Shown here piece by piece: positions 19,781 to 27,728 of a DNA stretch of 33,656 nt. Under the pieces are notes generated by a model. It saw only the letters and a list, made by a program, of their open reading frames with translations, was not told the DNA's origin and made no database searches. Where the stretch lies: positions 1-33,656 of the forward strand of contig CACGIM010000011.1 of assembly GCA_902573115.1 (NCBI GenBank). The letters are read 5' to 3'. Made by a program: the position numbers and the translations under genes. Position 1 is the first letter of the stretch; the number at the start of each line of letters is the position of its first letter. The DNA comes from an uncultured Candidatus Poseidoniales archaeon (GTDB taxonomy: Archaea; Thermoplasmatota; Poseidoniia; Poseidoniales; Thalassarchaeaceae).

Positions 19781-20974
19781 TTGTCACTCATCCGCATCTA
19801 CAGAGGCAGGAGGGATTTGGAGATAGAACACGTTGCCCAATCCCACCAGCTATCTCCTTCTTCTTGGAACAGATATGAGGAGTGCCCAAGAAAGTATTGG
19901 CTTTCCAGACAAAGGTTGCCTAGGAAGGCTAACATGGCTGCCTCAGTTGGTACCGTAGTCCACAACTCTGTCGAGGATCTATGCAACCTCGACCTTCAAA
20001 CAATGAGTGAGGGAGAGTCCGACTGGCTTCCTGGTATGGCCAAGGATGTACTTGACGGGCATTGGAGGGCAGAGAAGCAGAAATTCAACAACACTCCTAG
20101 GCATCCTAGATGGAAACCTGAACAGATTAAGAAGGCACAAGATGGACTGATTGGTGCCCTTAACATACTACTTGCAAAGGCAAGGATGCCTCAATCGTCT
20201 CTTTCAGAGGTTGAAGTCGGGACATGGAGAAAGGTACAGGGAATTGTATTGGGAAACGAGGACACCTTGGTTTCGGAATGTGGGAAATTGATGGGTAGGC
20301 TGGATCTGCTGATTAAGGACCAGAAAGCCGGAGAAGCAGAAGCGTGGATTGTTGCGGATTTGAAAACCGGAAAGCCTCCAGAGAGAGAACTAAATGAAAA
20401 AGTTAACAGGCAACTAAGGCTATACAGGGATCTGATTATACAGAAAAATACAGACCACCCCCCGATTCATGCGGAGGGATGGTACTCCGCTAATCAGACT
20501 GTCCATAGGGCAAAGGGCCCCTCTATTCTTCAGGAGGCCTATGACGCATGGGAGAGGATGAGACCCTCTAGGGAGCCCCTTCCAGCTACTCCTAGTGAAA
20601 TGGCATGCTCATTCTGTGAGTGGAAGGCTTGGTGCCCCTCTTGGTGGGTAGCAATGAAGGATGGTGATCTTGCACCGGGTGGTATGTTCAGAGATGAGGT
20701 TGTAAAATTAGTTAGATTTGACCGGGAGTCTGGAGCGGCGTTATTCGAGAGGGCACCACCAGTCGGGGTAGATGGGGATGTCGCGGGTTCGGAACATAGG
20801 TTCGGAGCAATCCTGAAGGGTCATGCATTAGAAAAAATGAGGGAATTAGAGCCTGTGGATAGTAATACAGTCCTATATCTCGGCAGCGCAAGGTTAGATG
20901 GAAAGATAATGCATCTGGGGGACTGGTCGGAAATCCTGCTATGGGAACCACTACTAAACTCACTGATGGATTGA
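19781..20974 (+). CDS. PD-(D/E)XK nuclease, RecB/Cas4/AddB-type with Fe-S cysteines
   Basis: LSPSSWNRYEECPRKYWLSRQ, GTVVHNSVEDL, GRLDLL...WIVADLKTGKPP, CSFCEWKAWCPSWW (C-x2-C-x5-C). TTG start. Confidence 0.85.
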   Translation: MSLIRIYRGRRDLEIEHVAQSHQLSPSSWNRYEECPRKYWLSRQRLPRKANMAASVGTVVHNSVEDLCNLDLQTMSEGESDWLPGMAKDVLDGHWRAEKQKFNNTPRHPRWKPEQIKKAQDGLIGALNILLAKARMPQSSLSEVEVGTWRKVQGIVLGNEDTLVSECGKLMGRLDLLIKDQKAGEAEAWIVADLKTGKPPERELNEKVNRQLRLYRDLIIQKNTDHPPIHAEGWYSANQTVHRAKGPSILQEAYDAWERMRPSREPLPATPSEMACSFCEWKAWCPSWWVAMKDGDLAPGGMFRDEVVKLVRFDRESGAALFERAPPVGVDGDVAGSEHRFGAILKGHALEKMRELEPVDSNTVLYLGSARLDGKIMHLGDWSEILLWEPLLNSLMD

Positions 20975-21565
20975 TTCGAGGAATTCTTCAACGCTGCTTT
21001 GAAACATTTCTGGATTATTAGCCATGATTCTCCAGAGAAGGAGCAGACTTGCTCCGGCATCCGCATCAGCACTATGCGATCTTTCCAGTCTAATTCCGTA
21101 CCTTTCGCATAATGAACCTAGTTTGTGGGGGCGAGTCAATCTGAGTTTCCTAGCCAATATAAGTGTGTCAATGATTGCATATGGGGCAGGAGGCTCCACC
21201 CCAAACCTAGCACACTCGACCTCGATGAATCTCCAATCGAAGGCAATCACATTATGGCCGACGATAATAGCTCCTTCGGCCATTTCTCTGAAGCTATTGA
21301 TATGGTCGCCAAAATCCGATTCGCTTGCAACATCGTTGCTGGAGATCCCATGAACATGGGTAGACTCTGTAGGTATACTAACTCCAGGATTAACTAGGGA
21401 CTGAAGACTCAGATGAGTTCCGTCAGCATCACTTCCCACCAATGCGTATTGAACGATCCTGTCAAATCTTGGGTTGAATCCTGTAGTCTCGAGATCGAGA
21501 CCTAATACTCTGAATCCCTCAAGCATTCTAGGAGCCACGCATGCACTCCTATCGGGACCGTCCAT
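20960..21565 (-). CDS. DnaQ-like 3'-5' exonuclease (DEDD family)
   Basis: VLGLDLETTGFNPRFDRIVQYALVG (ExoI DxE), GHNVIAFDWRFIE (ExoII), HSADADAGASLLL (ExoIII). Confidence 0.92.
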   Translation of the reverse strand: MDGPDRSACVAPRMLEGFRVLGLDLETTGFNPRFDRIVQYALVGSDADGTHLSLQSLVNPGVSIPTESTHVHGISSNDVASESDFGDHINSFREMAEGAIIVGHNVIAFDWRFIEVECARFGVEPPAPYAIIDTLILARKLRLTRPHKLGSLCERYGIRLERSHSADADAGASLLLLWRIMANNPEMFQSSVEEFLESIHQ

Positions 21566-21638
21566 GAACTATCGCAATTGGCATCTCAACCCTAGGAAGG
21601 CCCAACACTCCTATGAGGGACGGACGGCTGCTAGAACC

Positions 21639-22808
21639 ATGGAGTCTAGCGCCACTACCACAAGTATGCTTATTTCACTCTTGATAATATCATGTTCACT
21701 CTCGGGCTGCGGGGGAATAGGTCCTGGTAGTCCAAATGCTAACCTCACCTCGGATCAAACTACTGTAAATGCAGGCGAGTCGGTTAATTTTGATGCACGG
21801 GCATCAACCACTCCGGACCCCACGATCATCGATGAGTTCAGATGGAACTTTGGAGATGGGGAAATAAAAACAACCAAACAGGGAGTAATCAGTCACACAT
21901 TCCAAGCCTCGGGTACCTTCGAGGTCACTGTAGAGGTATTCAACGACGAAGGTACGTCAGACGCTGCAAGCATCAGCATCTTCGTGAATGCTCTTCCTGA
22001 GATTATACTAAATTTACCTGATTTCGTAAAGACCGGACAAGAGGCAAGACTTGATGCCAGCGAATCCTTCGATCCGGAAGGAGGCGGGATACAGGTCACT
22101 TGGGATTACGATGTAAACACGGACTCCGATGGTGATAGCGACCCCCTAAACGACGCGGACGCAATCGGGTTAATCACCAAGCTAACCACGACTGAGGCAC
22201 GAAACGTGACTGGTGCCGTGACCGTGACTGATGATACCGGTGCATCAAACACAACCTCTTGGACACTAAGAGTCATCTCCCGCTCATTCAGAGTTGTCTG
22301 GGAAGAGGCCTATGTGGACTATGACTGGTCAGGTTACCTCGATCAGGGCGCAACCCATGAAATACAGTTCCAACCTGGCGATGGAGCGAGATTGATTGAG
22401 TTTAGAGCAACATTGTCCCTATCGCGAGACATACTTCCAATTACATGGCCCGAAGATAATTTCACTCTTGAGGTTGATCTGCCCTCATCTGGATGGTCAT
22501 ACAGCGTAATCACCAATCAAGATAACATCACAGAGAACTCATCAGCTACAATCGAGAGAAACGAAATGAATCCCCTACCAGAGTCCGGATATACGATATA
22601 TTCAGACTCCAAAGAAGCCGTTATTGAGAATCTCTTGAGCGATCCTGATGGGAGGTTTGGGCAAGGTACATGGGCCTTTGAAATCACAGCGCTGGAGTGT
22701 GATCCAGACACTCCAATAGACGGTGTGGACCCTGACCAAGGGAACGATTGGACATTGGAAGCCAACTTCCTCGTACTGATCCTCAGAGTAAGTGAGATTA
22801 GTGTCTGA
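21639..22808 (+). CDS. PKD-domain putative lipoprotein
   Basis: Start MESSATTTSMLISLLIISCSLSGCGG (lipobox LSGC); VNFDARASTTPDPTIIDEFRWNFGDGEIKTTKQGVISHTFQASGTFEVTVEV is a PKD signature; a second PKD-like repeat follows. Confidence 0.85.
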   Translation: MESSATTTSMLISLLIISCSLSGCGGIGPGSPNANLTSDQTTVNAGESVNFDARASTTPDPTIIDEFRWNFGDGEIKTTKQGVISHTFQASGTFEVTVEVFNDEGTSDAASISIFVNALPEIILNLPDFVKTGQEARLDASESFDPEGGGIQVTWDYDVNTDSDGDSDPLNDADAIGLITKLTTTEARNVTGAVTVTDDTGASNTTSWTLRVISRSFRVVWEEAYVDYDWSGYLDQGATHEIQFQPGDGARLIEFRATLSLSRDILPITWPEDNFTLEVDLPSSGWSYSVITNQDNITENSSATIERNEMNPLPESGYTIYSDSKEAVIENLLSDPDGRFGQGTWAFEITALECDPDTPIDGVDPDQGNDWTLEANFLVLILRVSEISV

Positions 22809-22859
22809 AAACAGATTGCCCGAGCGAAGGCCTTTGAACTACTGGACCCTGCCGTTGAC

Positions 22860-23210
22860 ATGGTAAAGTCGATGCAGATAACTAAGGCCTCGATAAGAGG
22901 GCGCTTGGTGATAGATCTAGAGGCGAGTATGTCCGACCCACAGGATCACGATTTCTCCCCTAGAGCCAATATCGAGGACAGCATCTTGCACATTTCCAAT
23001 GAGGGGGATGAGGCATCCACATCATTCGAACTTGACTCTGAGCAGATCTCCGTCGCAGAACGTGACAGAATGATAGAAATGAGGGTTAAATTCAGCGTTG
23101 AGGGCATGCACGGAGTACTAACCCACAAAACTCCAATGCCGATGACGGGTCCTAACGCCAAGAAATTAGCAGAGCCTAGGTGGAAGACCCTACTTCCACT
23201 CTCGATGTGA
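22860..23210 (+). CDS. Hypothetical protein
   Basis: 116 aa ORF between the PKD gene and the tRNA, no recognised motif. Confidence 0.45.
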   Translation: MVKSMQITKASIRGRLVIDLEASMSDPQDHDFSPRANIEDSILHISNEGDEASTSFELDSEQISVAERDRMIEMRVKFSVEGMHGVLTHKTPMPMTGPNAKKLAEPRWKTLLPLSM

Positions 23211-23260
23211 TATGAGGTCACCGTCGGGATTAAGCCCGAGCTTGGGCTGCAACGGCTACT

Positions 23261-23337
23261 GGACCCATAGTGTAGCCTGGATATCACATGAGCTTGCGGA
23301 GCTCGTAACCCGTGTTCAAATCGCGGTGGGTCCGCCA
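23261..23337 (+). tRNA. tRNA-Arg(GCG), CCA encoded
   Basis: Acceptor ggaccca/tgggtcc, anticodon stem tgagc/gctcg with loop ttGCGga, T arm ccgtg-ttcaaat-cgcgg, then g-cca. Folded by eye. Confidence 0.88.
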
Positions 23338-23380
23338 ATAAAGAATCCGGGAATAGCTCCATTAGTGCGATGCCAGATGA

Positions 23381-24994
23381 ATGAACATGGAGAGAGCAAT
23401 CCCAATTTCGATGATAATGACTCTGTGCCTCGCCTCCTTTGCCGGATGCACGGGTGATGACGCCAATCTAGAGGAGACAATTAGTGAACTAGAACAACAG
23501 GCATTGGCCGACGAAGAAGCACGAGCTAATCTTAACGCAACCATAGCTTCGATGGAGGCAACCATAGCTCAGCTAAACACTGATATAACCACCCTCCATA
23601 CCCAAATCACAGAGCTTGACTCACAGATTTCCGACTACGATTCTCAGGTTAGCCTACTAAACCAGCAGAACATCACCAAGGACCTTCAAATCGATCTAAT
23701 CCTAGCCCAGTTATCAGTCCTTAACTCAACGAAGGCGACTCTGGAAAGTCAAGTTTCAGCCCTAGAAAGCGAAAAGTCCGAATTACAGATCGAGGTTTCC
23801 TCCCTCACCGCCGCGAATCAGATTTCATCATCGAAACTCTTGGATCTCCAAGATTTGGCGTCAGAGCTAAACGCGACCATAGAGCAATTACAGAATACCA
23901 TTTCAGAGATGGAAAGCGAAGACTCATCGGGAAATCCCACAAGCACCTTGGACACCATAATCTCCAGAGGGTGGATGAAGTGCGGCGTGAAGGAGTCCCA
24001 GTACGGAATGGGATACCTAGACTCGGCCACTGGTGTGCGCTCGGGACTGGACATCTCCTACTGCCGTGCGGTGGCAGCAGCTATCGGACTGGACCCAGAT
24101 ACCGACGTTGAGTACGTCCTAGCGTCTGGATCGGATCGGTTTCAGATGCTGGCATCCGGCACAATCGACGTTCTGATCAGGACCACGACATGGACCGCCT
24201 CCAGGGACGCCAATCTGGATGCGGATTACGCAGGCGTGAACTTCTACGATGGCCAGGGTATGATGGTCAGAAGCGATGCATATGCATATGGAAACGGCTC
24301 ACTGCACCAACTTGAAAACGCCAACATCTGCGTGGGGGTAGGGACCACTTCTGAAGGCAACCTGCTTGGTTGGTTCGAAACCCATGGCATAACCATCTAC
24401 CCTATCGCAGTAAATGATGTGTGGGAAGCCCAACAGAAGTTCAGGGATGGTGAATGCGATGCATGGACTGGTGACACGTCAGCATTGGTCGCGACTAAGT
24501 GGCAGATGGATAATGACGAGGACTGGGCAGACTCCGACACCCACAGTGAAGTTTGGATTGGAGCAGAGCAGATGTCCAAGGAGCCGCTGGCGGCTGTGAC
24601 CAGGGACTATGACTCAGAGTGGAACGAAATCGTGTCATGGGTCTGGTATGGGATGATCACCGCCGAGGAGTTGGGCGTCACCTCTGAAAACTATGGCACC
24701 ATAGACTACTCATGCAACTCGGGAGATTCCAATTACAACATATGGCTTTGCAGGCTTCTTACCCAAAACTTTGGTCTTGGAACCACAGATAACCCACTAC
24801 CTGGAACTTGGATGGAGGACGTCCTAGCGACTGCAGGCAACTACGGTGAGGCATACGACGACGCCTTCTGCGCTGGAGATTACGATGGTCACAGCGGTTC
24901 CGTGGCCATGAACGACTGCCTGATCTCCCGCGCTGGAACCCTAAACGCCCTCGTCTCAGAGGGTGGTATCCAGTACGCCCCCTCCATGCGCTAG
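23381..24994 (+). CDS. Lipoprotein with long coiled-coil N-terminal stalk and AapJ-like (family 3) amino-acid substrate-binding domain
   Basis: MIMTLCLASFAGCTGDD lipobox; heptad-like region EETISELEQQALADEEARANLNATIASMEATIAQLNTDITTLHTQITELDSQI...; C-terminal domain RGWMKCGVKES...GLDISYCRAVAAAIG...RTTTWTASRDANLDADYAGVNFYDGQGMMVRSD...MSKEPLAAVTRDYDSEWNEIVSWVWYGMITAEELGVTSEN...GGIQYAPSMR. Confidence 0.88.
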   Translation: MNMERAIPISMIMTLCLASFAGCTGDDANLEETISELEQQALADEEARANLNATIASMEATIAQLNTDITTLHTQITELDSQISDYDSQVSLLNQQNITKDLQIDLILAQLSVLNSTKATLESQVSALESEKSELQIEVSSLTAANQISSSKLLDLQDLASELNATIEQLQNTISEMESEDSSGNPTSTLDTIISRGWMKCGVKESQYGMGYLDSATGVRSGLDISYCRAVAAAIGLDPDTDVEYVLASGSDRFQMLASGTIDVLIRTTTWTASRDANLDADYAGVNFYDGQGMMVRSDAYAYGNGSLHQLENANICVGVGTTSEGNLLGWFETHGITIYPIAVNDVWEAQQKFRDGECDAWTGDTSALVATKWQMDNDEDWADSDTHSEVWIGAEQMSKEPLAAVTRDYDSEWNEIVSWVWYGMITAEELGVTSENYGTIDYSCNSGDSNYNIWLCRLLTQNFGLGTTDNPLPGTWMEDVLATAGNYGEAYDDAFCAGDYDGHSGSVAMNDCLISRAGTLNALVSEGGIQYAPSMR

Positions 24995-25048
24995 GGACTA
25001 GCTAAGCCTAACTAAAGCCAGCTCAAGTAGCCGTCGCTCGAAATATAA

Positions 25049-25213
25049 CTAAACAAGCTTCTCTATTTCTTGTGAGAATAGAATTAGCGTCGGAGCCCAC
25101 AATCCCACGAAGACCCCTAGCATCTCTTCTTCCATTCCGAAGTAGATGTACAAGGAACCCACAATCGATATTGCGCTAGCAGCTAAACCCAATTTAGAAA
25201 TCAGTCCTTCCAA
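25049..25213 (-). CDS. Possible small membrane protein (TTG start)
   Basis: My translation: (M)EGLISKLGLAASAISIVGSLYIYFGMEEEMLGVFVGLWAPTLILFSQEIEKLV*. Two hydrophobic stretches; not in the supplied ORF track. Confidence 0.35.
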   Translation of the reverse strand: MEGLISKLGLAASAISIVGSLYIYFGMEEEMLGVFVGLWAPTLILFSQEIEKLV

Positions 25214-25279
25214 AACAGTAACCTCCGGCCACCTAGTTGAATGACTTGCATATAATCTTGTGTGAGATGACTATTCCCC

Positions 25280-25750
25280 ATGACTACAATCTCGAAACCC
25301 ACAGGTTATGTTCAAGAGTTGAAGTTCACGCGCAGAAATATGGCTTTTGTCTCAGAGAGGAGAGTCGATTTCCCAATGGTGGACTTGGCGAAAATAGTCT
25401 ATTACCCTAGATTCTGGGATTTAGCCCACAGATTCTATGAGGAGTCATGGGAGTTCTCATGCGGTTTGCATTACAATGAGATTCTCTCCGAGAAGAAAAT
25501 CGCATTCCCATTAGTCCACAGTGAAGCCAAATTCATGCATCCGATTTCCTACGGGGACACAGTTAGGTGCTCGATCACTGTATCGGATATAGGAAAAACA
25601 TCAATTTCTTGGCATTACGAATTCAGAAACCAATCAGGAGTCCTCTGTTGGACCGCAGATCAGATCACGGTCTGTACAGACATGGAAGAGATCGACAAAA
25701 AAATTCCAGTTCCAGAATGGATTAGACAGGGGCTCGCAAAACTATTCTGA
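25280..25750 (+). CDS. Hotdog-fold acyl-CoA thioesterase (4-hydroxybenzoyl-CoA thioesterase-like)
   Basis: RRVDFPMVDLAKIVYYPRFWDLAHRFYEESWE...FPLVHSEAKFMHPISYGDTVRCSITVSDIGKTSISWHYEF. The start may be downstream at MAFVSE (25340). Confidence 0.8.
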   Translation: MTTISKPTGYVQELKFTRRNMAFVSERRVDFPMVDLAKIVYYPRFWDLAHRFYEESWEFSCGLHYNEILSEKKIAFPLVHSEAKFMHPISYGDTVRCSITVSDIGKTSISWHYEFRNQSGVLCWTADQITVCTDMEEIDKKIPVPEWIRQGLAKLF

Positions 25751-25754
25751 TTAA

Positions 25755-26141
25755 CTACTCTTTCGGCCACTTCTTTGAAAGAGCCTTGGTAAGTTTCTCA
25801 TCCATTATGGCATCCCACCAGTTGGCTTCCCTCCACACAGCGTACTTGCCCCTTATTCCTCTCATGTCCGCCCCGTCAAGCCTAGCCCCCTGGAGGTTTG
25901 AAAGTCCAAGCCTTGCCTTGACCATCCTTGCGCCCCTGAGGTCCGCTCCATCGAGTGCCGCTTTCATCAGGTTCACATCTCTCATCGAGGCATTCCTAAG
26001 ATCTGCGCCAGAAAGGTCTGCTCCCTCCAAGTCAGCCCTATCTAGTACGGCTCTGCGTAAATTAGCTCCGGACAGGTCAATTCCTCGAAGGTCCTCACCA
26101 ACATGAGAGGTAAAAGACCAGTCTTTGCCCCCCTCTACCAT
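25755..26141 (-). CDS. Pentapeptide repeat protein
   Basis: Consecutive A(D/N)LxG(A/S) pentapeptides: LRGIDLSGANLRRAVLDRADLEGADLSGADLRNASMRDVNLMKAALDGADLRGARM. Confidence 0.92.
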   Translation of the reverse strand: MVEGGKDWSFTSHVGEDLRGIDLSGANLRRAVLDRADLEGADLSGADLRNASMRDVNLMKAALDGADLRGARMVKARLGLSNLQGARLDGADMRGIRGKYAVWREANWWDAIMDEKLTKALSKKWPKE

Positions 26142-26145
26142 TTCA

Positions 26146-26697
26146 TCACCTGTTCAAGGAGAGTTTGTCTAGGTGGTCCCTACCAGCCTCGGTAAGTACC
26201 ACGAACCCGTTTTTTCTAGGCCTCCGCCTTGGGTATTCTAGCAACGGCCCAACTCCACTCGACCCTCCTTCCAACATCCTCTTTATGTAAAGGGAAATAT
26301 TCCATTTCTTCACAGACCTCTTCGTCCACTTGCGAGTCTCTTCAATCAATCTTCTAAGCTCTCTTGGCTTTGTGACCTCTTCTTTTTCTACGGACCTCAT
26401 GTACTGGATCGCTGCGAGAACTACGTCAGACTTTTTCTCTATTTCACAAGAATTCAGCAGTCTAGCGAAAGAAGAACCGCGATCTGGGAAGCCACTAATT
26501 CTGATTGCTTCTATTGTGCTCTCCAACGCCTCTTGTCTAGCTATTCTGACTCTTGAAAGAGTGGATGACCATGTGTCCTGAGGTGTAACTTTCAACCACC
26601 TATCACTCGCTTCCCTAGTGTAGTCAGCGAGATTGATCTCCATTGACCCAAGACTGAGGTACAATCCCCCCAGCTCTTTTGTCCGATCAGAAGCCAT
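26146..26697 (-). CDS. Hypothetical protein with possible winged-helix-like C-terminus
   Basis: 183 aa, helical and charged; C-terminus RPRKNGFVVLTEAGRDHLDKL resembles a wHTH wing/helix. Confidence 0.5.
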   Translation of the reverse strand: MASDRTKELGGLYLSLGSMEINLADYTREASDRWLKVTPQDTWSSTLSRVRIARQEALESTIEAIRISGFPDRGSSFARLLNSCEIEKKSDVVLAAIQYMRSVEKEEVTKPRELRRLIEETRKWTKRSVKKWNISLYIKRMLEGGSSGVGPLLEYPRRRPRKNGFVVLTEAGRDHLDKLSLNR

Positions 26698-26809
26698 GAG
26701 CTCTCCAGATGGCTCATACTTAATCAGGTTATTTTTGTACGTTTTTCCTTAACAAACGCTGGAACTGTGCAGTAGTGAAATTCAAAGAGCGCCACCATAA
26801 CGAAACGTC

Positions 26810-27577
26810 ATGAGCGAAGAGACCCAAGGCGGCTATCCGCTAGTCCTACATTCTGAGGCCGACCCTTCCAGCTTGGGGGGGACAGCAGTATGTGGCTTCT
26901 CAACAGTAGGCTCAGTTGGGGTCATCGCCACCTCACATCTCATCAGCTCGCTTGAGATGAATCCCATGGGGACTGTATTGCATCCCCAATTCCCTGCAAT
27001 TGCCTTAATACACGACTCTGTGCCTAAACACCCAGTTCGTGTTTACCAAGGAGAGGCAATAGGTGTATTCACATCGGAAATACAATTTCCAAGTGAGCAT
27101 GACGTCTACTTCGCAAACACAGTACTTGAATGGTTCACGAAAGGGGGCTTTGAAAGGCTTGTTGTCATAGATGGAGTGGTAAGCAACGACCTAGGAATCA
27201 AGGAGGAGAGTGAGTTGTGGGGTGTGTCTTCGACCCCACTAGGCCGAGAACAGCTCGATAGCTCCAGCATACAAAGAATCCAACAAGGAATAGTCACGGG
27301 AATAGCAGGATACCTCATAGCAGAGGGTGAGAGGAGGGGGCTTGACGTCACTGCACTCCTCGCAGAGTGCAACCCGATGTACCCAGATGCCAGGGCGGCA
27401 CTAATTGCCGTCGAGGGACTAAGCGAGCTATCTGGAATCGACGTCCCAATAGGCGGTCTACTTGAGGATGCCAAAAATATCGAAGAGAAAGTCAGGGAAG
27501 CATTCGAGAGGGCTCAGGCCGCTGCTCTCCCGCCTCCGGAATCAGACGATGACGATGACGTTCCGATGATCTACTAA
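26810..27577 (+). CDS. PAC2 family protein (second paralogue)
   Basis: AVCGFSTVGSVGVIATSHLISSLEMNPMGTVLHPQFPAIALIHD...VRVYQGEAIGVFTSEIQFPSE...PDARAALIAVEGLSELSG; collinear with the 18946-19764 protein. C-terminus DDDDDVPMIY. Confidence 0.8.
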   Translation: MSEETQGGYPLVLHSEADPSSLGGTAVCGFSTVGSVGVIATSHLISSLEMNPMGTVLHPQFPAIALIHDSVPKHPVRVYQGEAIGVFTSEIQFPSEHDVYFANTVLEWFTKGGFERLVVIDGVVSNDLGIKEESELWGVSSTPLGREQLDSSSIQRIQQGIVTGIAGYLIAEGERRGLDVTALLAECNPMYPDARAALIAVEGLSELSGIDVPIGGLLEDAKNIEEKVREAFERAQAAALPPPESDDDDDVPMIY

Positions 27578-27728
27578 ATCGAGTAAGGATTTCAATCTTC
27601 AAATACACTGGAAATGAGGTACATGGACCTATTCTTCCACTAAAAGCTTCAGTGAGAAATTAGCACTAGGTTCAATGTTAAACTACAGTGAATCATATCA
27701 TAACTGAGTCTGATTTCGCGACGGATTA

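Noticed and set aside
23221-23260. Short inverted repeat agccc...gggct just upstream of tRNA-Arg as a regulatory hairpin
   Set aside because: Only a 5-6 bp stem in sequence of moderate GC; likely by chance.
23261-24994. Genomic island inserted at tRNA-Arg
   Set aside because: No integrase, no duplicated tRNA 3' end, and the downstream gene is a lipoprotein of the same general style as neighbours; not enough support.
25755-26141. Repetitive pattern at 25860-26100 considered as a CRISPR or DNA repeat array
   Set aside because: The periodicity is 15 nt and encodes pentapeptides on the minus strand; there are no identical repeats with unique spacers.
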